The notes beneath the pieces are model-generated. The model had not been told where the DNA came from, did not search any database, and saw only the letters and a list, made by a program, of their open reading frames with translations. A stretch of DNA of 41,924 nucleotides. Origin: Lachnospiraceae bacterium (GTDB lineage: Bacteria; Bacillota; Clostridia; Lachnospirales; Lachnospiraceae). Shown piece by piece: positions 16,240 to 24,839 of this stretch; the stretch's first letter is position 1, and each line of letters starts with the position of its first letter. A program made the position numbers and the translations under genes. The stretch spans positions 1 through 41,924 of the forward strand of contig CAADTP010000057.1 in the NCBI GenBank assembly GCA_900751995.1. The letters run 5' to 3'.

Positions 16240-17327
16240 GATTCTGCCCCGCTTTCTTTTTCAACATCTACCAAAACTGCATTTTTCGGCTCAAAGAAAC
16301 AGGTCACTTTCTGACCCGGCTGCACACTGGCATCAATGCCATACCTGCTCGCGATCACTTCTGTCCCATCCGTAAGTTTCAATACAACCCGGAGAAGCCC
16401 TCCTGCAAAGCTCTTTTCGACAACTTCTGCCGGAAGTCCCCTCTGACAGCTCTCATCCAGAACAATATTCTCACTGCGGACTGCCAGTGTGACAGGAGCA
16501 GCCTTCGCAGGGGTATTTCCATCTGCTGCCGCCAGCACACTGCCTCCTGCAAGACTTACCCGCACCTTATCCCCTTCCAGCTCTTCAGCCTTTCCCTTAA
16601 GGATATTTGCATTTCCCACAAAGGTAGCCACATAACTGGTTTTGGGATGGTTATAGATTTCATCCGGAGAACCAATCTGCTCAAAGGTTCCATGATTCAT
16701 AACGGCGATACGGTCAGACATATTGATCGCTTCTTCCTGATCATGGGTGATATAGATAAAGGTGATCCCAAGCTTCTTCTGCAGTTTCTTAAGTTCAAGC
16801 TGCATGGTGCGGCGAAGCTGGAGATCCAGTGCCCCGAGAGGTTCATCGAGAAGAAGAACCTTCGGATTATTGATCAGGGATCTTGCGATTGCTACTCGCT
16901 GCCTCTGTCCTCCGGAGAGCTCGGATGGTTTGCGCTTTTCATAACCCGGAAGCTGCACCAGTTCCAGCATCTGTGATACCCGCTTCTTGATTTCTGCTTT
17001 CGGGACTTTCCTGAGTTTCAGTCCGTAGCCGATATTATCTGCAACTGTCATATGCGGAAACAGTGCATAATTCTGAAATACCGTATTTACATCTCTCGCC
17101 TCCGGCGGAAGAGCGGTCACATCCCTGCCATCCAGAAACACCTGACCGGAATCCGGCATTTCCAACCCTGCAATAATACGAAGAGTTGTTGTCTTGCCGC
17201 ATCCGGAAGAACCCAGAAGTGTGATGAATTCTCCCTTTCCAATAGAAAGGCTGATTTCCTTCAGAACGGTTTCATCCTTAGAAAAGGACTTCCTGATATT
17301 TTTTAATTCCAAACATGTGTCTGCCAT
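16236..17327 (-). CDS. potA: polyamine-type ABC importer ATPase PotA
   Basis: 363 residues. Motifs are Walker A (GSSGCGKTT, about 38-46), signature LSGGQRQRVAIAR, Walker B LLLDEP, GALD and THDQEEAI, followed by a TOBE-type C-terminal domain. It energises the PotBC channel. Its ribosome-binding site AGGAGG lies inside the last codons of the amidohydrolase gene, which ends 2 bp before it, so expression is tied to that enzyme. Confidence 0.93.
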   Translation of the reverse strand: MADTCLELKNIRKSFSKDETVLKEISLSIGKGEFITLLGSSGCGKTTTLRIIAGLEMPDSGQVFLDGRDVTALPPEARDVNTVFQNYALFPHMTVADNIGYGLKLRKVPKAEIKKRVSQMLELVQLPGYEKRKPSELSGGQRQRVAIARSLINNPKVLLLDEPLGALDLQLRRTMQLELKKLQKKLGITFIYITHDQEEAINMSDRIAVMNHGTFEQIGSPDEIYNHPKTSYVATFVGNANILKGKAEELEGDKVRVSLAGGSVLAAADGNTPAKAAPVTLAVRSENIVLDESCQRGLPAEVVEKSFAGGLLRVVLKLTDGTEVIASRYGIDASVQPGQKVTCFFEPKNAVLVDVEKESGAES

Positions 17328-17329
17328 TT

Positions 17330-18661
17330 TTATTCTGTCTTTCCTCCTGATGTTTTATTTTTGTCTGTCTGCTGCCGGATATAGTCTGTATAGCTTTCTC
17401 TGTCAAAGACAGGGGTAAAGTCCTGACATATCTTCCCTGCCTCTTCTCCGCCATTTCTGAGAAGCTTATATACAGTCAGTGCAAGCAGCTTCGCCGGAAG
17501 GATATATGCCTTTTCCGGGTCCGTGATCCTGAAATCCGCTCCATGAAGTCGTCCCTCAAATCCCTTAAAGGTAAAATTCACGACCGGAAACAGATGACTT
17601 AAATCTCCCACGTCCGTGCAGGCATTGTTAAAATCGCCCCTCTGTACCGTGCGATAGGTAAGCTTCAGATCGTCTGCTGCTTCCATAAGTGCTGCATCTG
17701 CTGTTCGCGGAAGGATCGGCATATACCCCTGAAGGATTTCTCTCTCGATTCTGCCGCCAAACGCATAGGCTGCTCCGTCATAAGCGCGGTTGACCATATC
17801 CGTGATCTCCTCCAGCTTCCCAAGCGAGGCTGCCCTCACCTTCGTTTCTATCACAGCCTCATCCGGCACACTGTTGATGACATCACCGGCCTTACGGATC
17901 ACATTGTGAAGACGCACATGATCTTCCTCGCGAAAAGTCTCTCGCATCAGCCCCATCATCTGGATCGCACTTGTCGTAATGCTCAGGGCATTCACTCCAT
18001 TCCACGGATCAATGGCTCCATGTGCCGCTTTACCCCGGACAGTAACACGTTCGGCACTGTAACCGTTGCACGCTGGATTTCCCAGGTAAAAATCCTCCTC
18101 AACAGGAACCATATGAACATGTGTCGTGAGTACAATATCCGTATCATCAAAAACGCCTGTTCGAATCATTTCGCTCTTGCCGCAGCAGAATTCTGTTCCT
18201 TCTTTCTGAAGACGGACACGTTTATCTGCATCAATATATTCCTCAGCAGGAACTGCAAGAAAAGAAAGGCTTCCGCCAAGCTCTTTCTGGATTTCTGTAT
18301 CTGCCAGTGCCGCTGCACAGCCTATCATTGCTGCCATCTGTGCGTGATGCCCGCAGGCATGTGCCACACCGGTGACAGGATCCGACACAGGATGTGCCTT
18401 ACAGCCGATTGCATCCATCTCTCCGATGATCGTCAGATGCAGGCCTTCTGCAGGATGACTGTCACCACGTACACCAGTCCGTGCAATATGCTCCGTCACC
18501 TCATATCCCAGCTGTCTGAGACACTCTGCTGTTTTTTGTGCTGTCCGTATTTCTTCAAATCCCGGTTCCGGATGTGAAGCGATATCTTCTGCAAAATTTA
18601 TGATCTGCTCTCTGTATGCATCAATTCTCTGAAGAATCTTTTCTTCTGTTTTATCTAACAT
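17330..18661 (-). CDS. M20-family amidohydrolase (aminoacylase/AbgB-like)
   Basis: 443 residues. The M20D metal-binding elements are visible: HACGHH (cysteine and histidine ligands; the usual following D-x-H is H-x-Q here), PAEEY with the catalytic glutamate and metal ligand, THVHM, and RLHGADF near the end. A small lid/dimerisation domain lies in the middle (about 190-310). The family hydrolyses amide bonds of N-acyl amino acids, p-aminobenzoyl-glutamate and similar compounds. As first gene of the potABCD operon, it probably acts on the imported substrate, which would then be an acylated or amide-linked amine; this is inference. The ribosome-binding site (GAGAGG) is rather far (11 nt) from the ATG. 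Confidence 0.82.
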   Translation of the reverse strand: MLDKTEEKILQRIDAYREQIINFAEDIASHPEPGFEEIRTAQKTAECLRQLGYEVTEHIARTGVRGDSHPAEGLHLTIIGEMDAIGCKAHPVSDPVTGVAHACGHHAQMAAMIGCAAALADTEIQKELGGSLSFLAVPAEEYIDADKRVRLQKEGTEFCCGKSEMIRTGVFDDTDIVLTTHVHMVPVEEDFYLGNPACNGYSAERVTVRGKAAHGAIDPWNGVNALSITTSAIQMMGLMRETFREEDHVRLHNVIRKAGDVINSVPDEAVIETKVRAASLGKLEEITDMVNRAYDGAAYAFGGRIEREILQGYMPILPRTADAALMEAADDLKLTYRTVQRGDFNNACTDVGDLSHLFPVVNFTFKGFEGRLHGADFRITDPEKAYILPAKLLALTVYKLLRNGGEEAGKICQDFTPVFDRESYTDYIRQQTDKNKTSGGKTE

Positions 18662-18686
18662 TTGTTTAACATCCTCTCTTGATATC

Positions 18687-18729
18687 CTCTATATCCATCA
18701 AAATCTGTACAGCTTTCCCAGATATAGAG
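18687..18729 (-). promoter_or_regulatory. leader hairpin before the amidohydrolase
   Basis: CTCTATATC (18687-18695) and GATATAGAG (18721-18729) form a 9-bp stem with a 25-nt loop in the transcribed leader. There is no T-tract. It may affect stability or translation. Confidence 0.4.
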
Positions 18730-18795
18730 CATGGATCAAAAGCCTTCACTTTCATAAGTTAATACGTTATAAAAGCAACAAACCTTTATCCCCTT

Positions 18796-18823
18796 ATGAT
18801 AACATAAATTTTCAGCAATGCAA
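18796..18823 (-). promoter_or_regulatory. candidate promoter of the amidohydrolase-pot operon
   Basis: On the minus strand TATCAT (18796-18801) is a good -10. A weak -35, TTGCAT (18818-18823), lies 16 bp upstream. The predicted start at about 18789 gives a leader of about 128 nt. Confidence 0.45.
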
Positions 18824-18856
18824 GCACTGAAAAATCACAAAAAAACCGCCGGATAA

Positions 18857-18893
18857 CGCAAAAATCCGGATACTCTGTTCAAAGTATCCGGAT
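18857..18893 (-). terminator. terminator downstream of tRNA-Thr
   Basis: ATCCGGATAC (18864-18873) and GTATCCGGAT (18884-18893) form a perfect 10-bp stem, followed on the minus strand by a short T-run. It ends the tRNA transcript. Confidence 0.85.
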
Positions 18894-18905
18894 TCAATAA
18901 TGGTA

Positions 18906-18978
18906 AGCTGGAAATGAGACTCGAACTCACGACCCCTTCATTACGAGTGAAGTGCTCTACCGACTGAGCTATTCCAGC
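18906..18978 (-). tRNA. tRNA-Thr (anticodon CGU)
   Basis: A full cloverleaf is visible on the minus strand: acceptor GCTGGAA/TTCCAGC, a D-arm with AGCTCAGTCGGTAGAGC, anticodon stem CTTCA/TGAAG with loop CTCGTAA (anticodon CGT at 18943-18945, reading ACG), and a T-arm containing GTTCGAGTC. CCA is not encoded directly after the discriminator T. Confidence 0.96.
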
Positions 18979-19000
18979 CTGTGCCTGAAACACAACCATT

Positions 19001-19028
19001 ATTATACCTGATTTTTCAGAAAAATCAA
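19001..19028 (-). promoter_or_regulatory. tRNA-Thr promoter with a palindromic spacer
   Basis: TTGATT (19023-19028) and perfect TATAAT (19001-19006) are 16 bp apart on the minus strand. A perfect inverted repeat, TGATTTTTC/GAAAAATCA with one central base (19009-19027), covers the spacer and most of the -35. It could be an operator or a weak hairpin ending the upstream gene. Confidence 0.65.
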
Positions 19029-19081
19029 GAACTAATTTTAATTTTTATTATTGTATCTGCGGACAGCTGGAATTCTTTCTC

Positions 19082-21328
19082 TCACGCTGTTTCCTTTGCT
19101 GCAGTTTTTCTTGTTTTCTTCTCTGTGGCAGCCGGCTTCTTCACAGAAGTCTTAGATGATTTCCGGGCAACACGCGGTTTCTTTGCTGCCGGTTTTTTTT
19201 CATTTTTTTTGACCGGTGCGGAAACTGCCTCTTTCTTCTTAGTCGGAGTACAGGAAAATACCGTCACACCAAGTGCAGGAACCTTAAGCTTAATGGAATA
19301 TTCTCTCTCATCGCACTCATCCTGCTTACAGGTTTTTGCTCTTGGATTAACAATTCCCTGACCGCCATATTCCTTTGCATCACTGTTAAAGATTTCTTTA
19401 TATTTGCCATAGAATGGAACGCCAACCTGATAGTCCTCATAAGGAACAGCCGCAAAATTACATACTGCAAGAAGTGTTTCTTCCGGCTTATCCGTCTTAC
19501 GCATAAAGGTGAGGACATTCTCTTCATATTTCATAAGCTGGATCCACTCAAAGCCATCATACTCATCATCCTTCTGAACCAGTGCCGGATGGGTGCGGTA
19601 CAGCTCGTTGAGATCATGGATATATTTCTCCATTTCTGCCGGAACTTCCCTGCCCGGTGACATCATCATACATCCCGGGTGCAGCATCATATAGGCATAG
19701 GCTTCACGGATCTGACTCAGCTTCTGTGCATCATCTCCCGGAAGCTTCTCCATAAATTCAGCAAGCGTTCCCGCCTCACGGCTTCCAAGAGGAAGTACAT
19801 AATGCTCACAGTACGCATAAAGCATGGACAGCGTAAGCTGATCATGGACATATTTTCTCTCGATCGGATCTTTGGAAAGATATGCAAGAAAATCTCCTGC
19901 CCAGTTATTATTCCATTTATAATCAAAGCCGATGTTATCATCCTCCACACTTCCGGTGAGTTCAGACCAGAGGCCATCTTCCTGTGCGATCGTAAGCGTT
20001 CCCGGAAGTTTTTTATCCAGAATAGAATTCAGATGCTTGAGAAATTCCACCGCTTCCAGATTTTCATTTGAGCCGTAGATATTAGGTTTCCACTGTCCGT
20101 ATTCCTTTCCAAAATCAAGATACAGCATGGAATCCACATCATCCAGTCTCAGTCCGTCTGCATGATAAACCTCCAGCCAGTAAAAAGCATTTGCAAGGAG
20201 AAAATCTCTCACCATCGGACTTCCGAAATTATACAGAAGAGTTCCCCAGATCGGATGGATCGCCATAGACGGATCCGGATTCTCATAAAGAGGTGTTCCG
20301 TCAAAAAGCTCCAGACCGCCCTCGACCCTCGGGAAATGAGATGGTGTCCAGTCAAGGATCAGTCCGATTCCTGCTTTGTGAAGCTCGTTAACTGTCTTCT
20401 GGAAATCCTGCGGCATACCAAATCTCCTGGTCGGTGCATAATATGCAAAGGTACTGTACTCCCCGGCCTCATCATCCAGATATTCCATCACAGGATGAAG
20501 TTCTACATGCGTGTAATTCAGTTTCTTCACAAACTCAACAAGTTCTGCCCCGTCCTTCCAGTCTGTCAGAGAGGTCTCATAGATGGAAACTGGCTGTTTA
20601 CGGTCACCGAATTTCTTACGTCCTGCCATCCATTCTTCATCTTCCCACTGGAAGGCTCCTGTATCTGCCACAACGGAAGCACCTGCCGGCGGGACCTCTG
20701 TACAGGCAGCATATGGATCAGATTTCAGCTCTATGCGGTTTCCTTTGAGCTTCAGTTCATATTTATAGATATCTCCGACCTTCACACCTGGGATAAAAAG
20801 TTCAAAAATACCCGACATTGGCATTCGGTGCATCGCATGGCGTCTTCCGTCCCATTCATTGAAATTGCCGACCACACTGACACGCACTGCATTCGGTGCC
20901 CATACGGCAAAGCTTGTTCCCTTAACACCATTGATCTCCATCGGATGTGCCCCCAGCTTCTCATAGGCATGATAATAAACGCCCGCGCAGAATGCCTTCT
21001 CCTCTGCTTCTGTGATCTGTCCTGCAAATGCGTAAGGATCCGAAAACTCCTGAACTTCTTCTCCTCTGGTAACGCGATATTCATATTCCGGGATCTTTCT
21101 GCCCGGGATCATTGCCGCAAAATATCCCGCCTCATCTTCTTTTTCCATTTCATATTTACGGGATCCGACCAGAACCTCTGCCTTATCTGCCTCCGGAAAA
21201 AATCCCTGGACCAGAACACCGTCTGTGGTCAGCCGCGGAGCCATGACATCCTTCGGGGATGCTTCTTCTCCATATACGATTGCTTCAATCCGCGGCCAGT
21301 CCATATACTCATATGCCTTGCTTTCCAT
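19082..21328 (-). CDS. GlgB-type branching-enzyme homologue, probably catalytically defective, with basic tail
   Basis: 748 residues. The ATG at 21328 is chosen because GGAGG lies before it; the in-frame ATG at 21343 overlaps that site. Two CBM48-like N-terminal modules (about 30-105 and 138-205) precede a GH13 barrel that follows E. coli GlgB closely (DWTPSHFP, GLRLDDVDSMLY, SNENLEAVEFL, KLPGDDAQK). Of the catalytic triad, the nucleophile aspartate is present (396), but the acid/base glutamate of AEES reads glutamine (AQED, 449), and the HD of the SHDE motif, with the third catalytic aspartate, is replaced (LPLGSREA, about 512). The last about 55 residues are a K/A/P-rich tail resembling histone H1. 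It could be a glycogen-binding or scaffolding pseudoenzyme; a changed activity is also possible. The alignment to GlgB is from memory. Confidence 0.8.
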   Translation of the reverse strand: MESKAYEYMDWPRIEAIVYGEEASPKDVMAPRLTTDGVLVQGFFPEADKAEVLVGSRKYEMEKEDEAGYFAAMIPGRKIPEYEYRVTRGEEVQEFSDPYAFAGQITEAEEKAFCAGVYYHAYEKLGAHPMEINGVKGTSFAVWAPNAVRVSVVGNFNEWDGRRHAMHRMPMSGIFELFIPGVKVGDIYKYELKLKGNRIELKSDPYAACTEVPPAGASVVADTGAFQWEDEEWMAGRKKFGDRKQPVSIYETSLTDWKDGAELVEFVKKLNYTHVELHPVMEYLDDEAGEYSTFAYYAPTRRFGMPQDFQKTVNELHKAGIGLILDWTPSHFPRVEGGLELFDGTPLYENPDPSMAIHPIWGTLLYNFGSPMVRDFLLANAFYWLEVYHADGLRLDDVDSMLYLDFGKEYGQWKPNIYGSNENLEAVEFLKHLNSILDKKLPGTLTIAQEDGLWSELTGSVEDDNIGFDYKWNNNWAGDFLAYLSKDPIERKYVHDQLTLSMLYAYCEHYVLPLGSREAGTLAEFMEKLPGDDAQKLSQIREAYAYMMLHPGCMMMSPGREVPAEMEKYIHDLNELYRTHPALVQKDDEYDGFEWIQLMKYEENVLTFMRKTDKPEETLLAVCNFAAVPYEDYQVGVPFYGKYKEIFNSDAKEYGGQGIVNPRAKTCKQDECDEREYSIKLKVPALGVTVFSCTPTKKKEAVSAPVKKNEKKPAAKKPRVARKSSKTSVKKPAATEKKTRKTAAKETA

Positions 21329-21442
21329 CTTTACTGCCTCCATTCCGAGATGCCGCTGTCAAAACCTTTCTGTAAAATACATCTCTTTAAAAAATAGTTT
21401 ATCATTTTTTCAGGTAAAAATAAAGAATAGAACGAAATTTGT

Positions 21443-21471
21443 TTGACAAAACTGCTCTGGTGCGATAAATT
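21443..21471 (+). promoter_or_regulatory. promoter of the fructokinase gene
   Basis: A perfect TTGACA (21443-21448) and TAAATT (21466-21471) are 17 bp apart. The predicted start at about 21478 gives a leader of about 57 nt ending in AAGGAGG. Confidence 0.65.
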
Positions 21472-21534
21472 GAAATTAACGTTTTTCTGATACACAGGAA
21501 ACAGAATTCAGAAATCCAAGGAGGTTTTTTTATT

Positions 21535-22506
21535 ATGGAAAACAGAAAATTTGACGTAACCGCTCTCGGCGAATTACTGATCGACTTTACAGAAAACGGA
21601 TCCAGTTCCCAGGGAAATCCTGTGATGGAGGCCAATCCCGGCGGAGCTCCCTGCAACGTACTCGCAATGCTTGAAAGACTCGGCAAGAAAACAGCCTTTA
21701 TCGGCAAGGTTGGTAAGGATATGTTCGGTACACAGTTAAAGACCGCTGTTGAAGAAGTCGGTATTGACACCCGTAACCTTATCATGGATGAAAACTGCCA
21801 CACTACTCTTGCTTTTGTACATACTTATCCGGACGGCGACCGTGATTTTTCTTTCTACCGTGACCCGGGTGCAGATATGATGCTTACTAAGGAAGAGGTT
21901 CAGAAAGACCTGATCGAGGCTTCCCGTATCTTCCACTTTGGTACCCTTTCCTCTACTCATGAGGGCGTTCGTGAAGCTACCCGCTATGCCATTGAACTTG
22001 CAAAGGAAGCCGGATGCATCGTTACCTTTGATCCAAACCTCCGCCCGCCTCTCTGGAAATCTCTCGAAGATGCCCGTGCAGAGATCGAATACGGTATGTC
22101 TAAATGCGACGTATTAAAAATTTCCGACAATGAAGTGGAATTCATGTGTGGAACCACAGATTACAATAAAGGTGCTGCCATGCTCCAGGAGAAATATAAC
22201 ATCCCGCTTATTCTCATCACCATGGGTAAGGACGGAAGCCGTGCATACTACAAGGACATGATCGTAGAAGCAGCTCCTTTCCTTCAGGAAAACACCATCG
22301 AGACAACCGGTGCCGGAGACACCTTTTGTGCAAGCACATTAAACTATGTTCTCGATCACGGTCTTGAGAATCTCACAGAGGAAAATCTCAAAGAACTCCT
22401 CACCTTCGCAAACGCGGCTGCATCTCTCATTACCACACGTAAGGGTGCGCTCCGTGTTATGCCGACACGCGAAGAAGTTGAAAGTTTCATTGCAAGCCGT
22501 AAATAA
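21535..22506 (+). CDS. PfkB-family carbohydrate kinase, probable fructokinase
   Basis: 323 residues. The N-terminal glycine-rich substrate pocket (NPGGAPCNVLAMLERLG) and the C-terminal TTGAGDTFCAS motif with the catalytic aspartate define the PfkB/ribokinase family. Length and the motif DVTALGELLIDF fit bacterial fructokinases (ScrK type), which phosphorylate fructose at carbon 6. ATG follows AAGGAGG. It has its own promoter and terminator and is monocistronic. Ribokinase-like or 2-keto-3-deoxygluconate kinase specificity cannot be excluded. Confidence 0.85.
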   Translation: MENRKFDVTALGELLIDFTENGSSSQGNPVMEANPGGAPCNVLAMLERLGKKTAFIGKVGKDMFGTQLKTAVEEVGIDTRNLIMDENCHTTLAFVHTYPDGDRDFSFYRDPGADMMLTKEEVQKDLIEASRIFHFGTLSSTHEGVREATRYAIELAKEAGCIVTFDPNLRPPLWKSLEDARAEIEYGMSKCDVLKISDNEVEFMCGTTDYNKGAAMLQEKYNIPLILITMGKDGSRAYYKDMIVEAAPFLQENTIETTGAGDTFCASTLNYVLDHGLENLTEENLKELLTFANAAASLITTRKGALRVMPTREEVESFIASRK

Positions 22507-22527
22507 TTTTTCATATCATTTACATAC

Positions 22528-22572
22528 AAAAATCCCGGACGATTCTGCTGAAGAATTTCCGGGATTTTTTTT
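22528..22572. terminator. terminator between convergent fructokinase and serA
   Basis: AAAAATCCCGGA (22528-22539) and TCCGGGATTTTT (from 22558) form a 12-bp stem flanked by A and T runs. It can serve both the plus-strand kinase and the minus-strand leuB-to-serA operon. Confidence 0.88.
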
Positions 22573-22593
22573 GCCAGAAGGCTTTTAAACTTT

Positions 22594-23757
22594 TTATTTG
22601 ATTACACGAACCTTGGATACACCTTCGATTGCTCTAAGCTCATCCAGAGCTTCTTTGGATGCTGCACTTTCCAGATCGATGATGGTATACGCATAGCCTC
22701 CGCGGCTCTTATTTGTCATGTCAGCAATGTTCAGTCCCTCACTTCCGAGGATCTTGGTGAACTGGCTGATCATGTTCGGGATGTTTTTGTGGCAGATGGT
22801 GATACGTCCGACTGCTACACAGGTACCCATATCACAGTTTGGATAGTTTACAGAATTCTTGATATTTCCGTTTTCGAGGAAATCTCTGACTTCTTTGACT
22901 GCCATAACTGCACAGTTCTCTTCGGATTCCTCTGTGGATGCACCAAGATGTGGTGTTACAAGGATTCCCGGTCTGCCTGCTACAGTTGCATTTGCAAAGT
23001 CAGTAACATATTTCTTAACCTTTCCGCTGTCAAGAGCTTCTATAAGGGCATCCTCGTCAACGAGAAGGTCTCTTGCGAAGTTCAGAAGAACGACTCCATC
23101 TTTCATCTTTGTGAAAGCCTCACGGTCGATCATCTTGCGTGTGTTGTCTGTAAGCGGTACATGGATGGTGATGTAATCGCACTGGCTGTAGATCTCATCC
23201 AGAGATTTGCTGTGTTTGATGGTTCTGGACAGGTTCCATGCTGCATCAATGGAGATGAACGGGTCATATCCGTAGACTTCCATTCCAAGATGTGTTGCAG
23301 AGTTTGCAACCATGGCTCCAATCGCACCAAGTCCGATAATACCCAGTTTCTTACCGCTGATCTCACATCCTGCAAACTGTTTTTTCTGTTTCTCAGCCAG
23401 TTTGTCGATGTGTTCTTTGTCTTCTTCATGTGCTACCCACTCAATACCTCCAACGATATCACGAGAAGCAAGGAGCATTCCTGCAAGAACAAGTTCCTTA
23501 ACACCATTTGCATTTGCGCCAGGTGTATTGAATACTACGATACCGTTCTCTGCACACTGCTCAACCGGAATGTTGTTGACACCTGCGCCTGCACGTGCGA
23601 TAACCTTGACATTCTCCGGGATCTCCATATCATGCATCTTGGCACTTCTTACCAGAACTGCATCTGCATCCTTTAATTCTTCCGTCTGTTTGTACTCATC
23701 TCCAAACAGGCCAAGACCTGTCTGGGAGATTGGATTAAGGCATTTATACTGGAACAT
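22594..23757 (-). CDS. serA: D-3-phosphoglycerate dehydrogenase
   Basis: 387 residues. It oxidises 3-phosphoglycerate to 3-phosphohydroxypyruvate, the first step of serine synthesis. An NAD-binding motif (GIIGLGAIG), catalytic arginine (NFARDLLVDEDAL), and the histidine of TPHLGASTEESEENCA are visible. The last about 80 residues form an ACT domain, usually the serine feedback site; the extra ASB domain of longer forms is absent. Its ATG shares one base with the serC stop (TAATG), so the two serine enzymes are translated together. It is the last gene of the operon. Confidence 0.93.
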   Translation of the reverse strand: MFQYKCLNPISQTGLGLFGDEYKQTEELKDADAVLVRSAKMHDMEIPENVKVIARAGAGVNNIPVEQCAENGIVVFNTPGANANGVKELVLAGMLLASRDIVGGIEWVAHEEDKEHIDKLAEKQKKQFAGCEISGKKLGIIGLGAIGAMVANSATHLGMEVYGYDPFISIDAAWNLSRTIKHSKSLDEIYSQCDYITIHVPLTDNTRKMIDREAFTKMKDGVVLLNFARDLLVDEDALIEALDSGKVKKYVTDFANATVAGRPGILVTPHLGASTEESEENCAVMAVKEVRDFLENGNIKNSVNYPNCDMGTCVAVGRITICHKNIPNMISQFTKILGSEGLNIADMTNKSRGGYAYTIIDLESAASKEALDELRAIEGVSKVRVIK

Positions 23758-24839
23758 TACGCATTCTCCTCCTCAAATTTTTTCATGAATGCAACGAGGG
23801 CTTCTACGCCTTCTTTTGGCATTGCATTGTAGATACTTGCACGCATACCGCCCACTGTTCTGTGTCCTTTGAGGTTTACAAGACCTGCTGCTTTTGCCTC
23901 TTTGACAAATTTGGCATCCATGTCTTTGTCACCTGTGACAAAAGGAACATTCATCAGAGAACGGGAGGCCGGCTCTACTGTACCTTTGAAGAGTTTGCTC
24001 TGATCCAGATAATCATAGAGGATCTTTGCTTTTTCGATATTTCTCTTCTGCATTTCTTCCAGTCCGCCCATAGCCTTGAGCCATTTGAAGACTTTGCCGC
24101 ATACATAGATGCAGTATGCGTTTGGTGTATTGTAAAGAGATCCTGCATCTGCATGTGTCTTGTATGTAAGCATGGTTGGTGTTCCCGGAAGAACATCCTC
24201 TGTAATAAGATCTTCACGAATGATCGCGATCACCATGCCGGCAGGTCCGATGTTTTTCTGAACGCCACCGTAGATGATACCGTATTTGCTTACATCTACA
24301 GGCTCAGATAAGAAGCAGGAAGAAACGTCTGCCACCAGAGTTTTGCCTTTTGTATTCGGAAGTGTCTTGAATTTTGTTCCGTAAATTGTATTGTTTTCAC
24401 AAATGTATACATAATCCGCATCCGGGCTGATCGGAAGATCGCTGCAGTCCGGGATATAGGAGAAGGTCTTATCCTCGGAAGATGCAATCTTATTTACCTT
24501 TCCGTACTTCTGTGCTTCCTGGTATGCTTTCTTTGCCCACTGACCGGTAACAATATAGTCAGCAACTCCGTTCTTCATCAGGTTCATCGGAATCATGGCA
24601 AACTGCTGAGAAGCACCGCCCTGAAGGAATAATACCTTGTAATTATCCGGAATATTCATAAGATCTCTGAGATCTTTCTCTGCATCATCAATGATTTTCT
24701 GGAATTCCGGGCTTCTGTGGCTCATTTCCATTACAGACATACCACTTCCCTGGTAATCCATCATCTCATCTGCTACTTCTTTCAGAACTGTTTCCGGCAG
24801 TACAGCCGGTCCTGCGGAAAAATTATATACTCTGCTCAT
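23757..24839 (-). CDS. serC: phosphoserine aminotransferase
   Basis: 360 residues. A class V PLP aminotransferase converting 3-phosphohydroxypyruvate and glutamate to phosphoserine. YNFSAGPAVLPE at the start, FLQGGASQQFAMIPMNL, ADVSSCFLSEPVD and the PLP lysine in GGVQKNIGPAG are typical. Its start overlaps the end of ilvB by 17 bp. SerB (the phosphatase) is not in the window. Confidence 0.95.
   Translation of the reverse strand: MSRVYNFSAGPAVLPETVLKEVADEMMDYQGSGMSVMEMSHRSPEFQKIIDDAEKDLRDLMNIPDNYKVLFLQGGASQQFAMIPMNLMKNGVADYIVTGQWAKKAYQEAQKYGKVNKIASSEDKTFSYIPDCSDLPISPDADYVYICENNTIYGTKFKTLPNTKGKTLVADVSSCFLSEPVDVSKYGIIYGGVQKNIGPAGMVIAIIREDLITEDVLPGTPTMLTYKTHADAGSLYNTPNAYCIYVCGKVFKWLKAMGGLEEMQKRNIEKAKILYDYLDQSKLFKGTVEPASRSLMNVPFVTGDKDMDAKFVKEAKAAGLVNLKGHRTVGGMRASIYNAMPKEGVEALVAFMKKFEEENA

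Noticed and set aside
20162..21397. Long (411-codon) plus-strand frame
   Set aside because: It is antisense to the branching-enzyme homologue, Cys/His/Ile-rich, and has no initiation signals.
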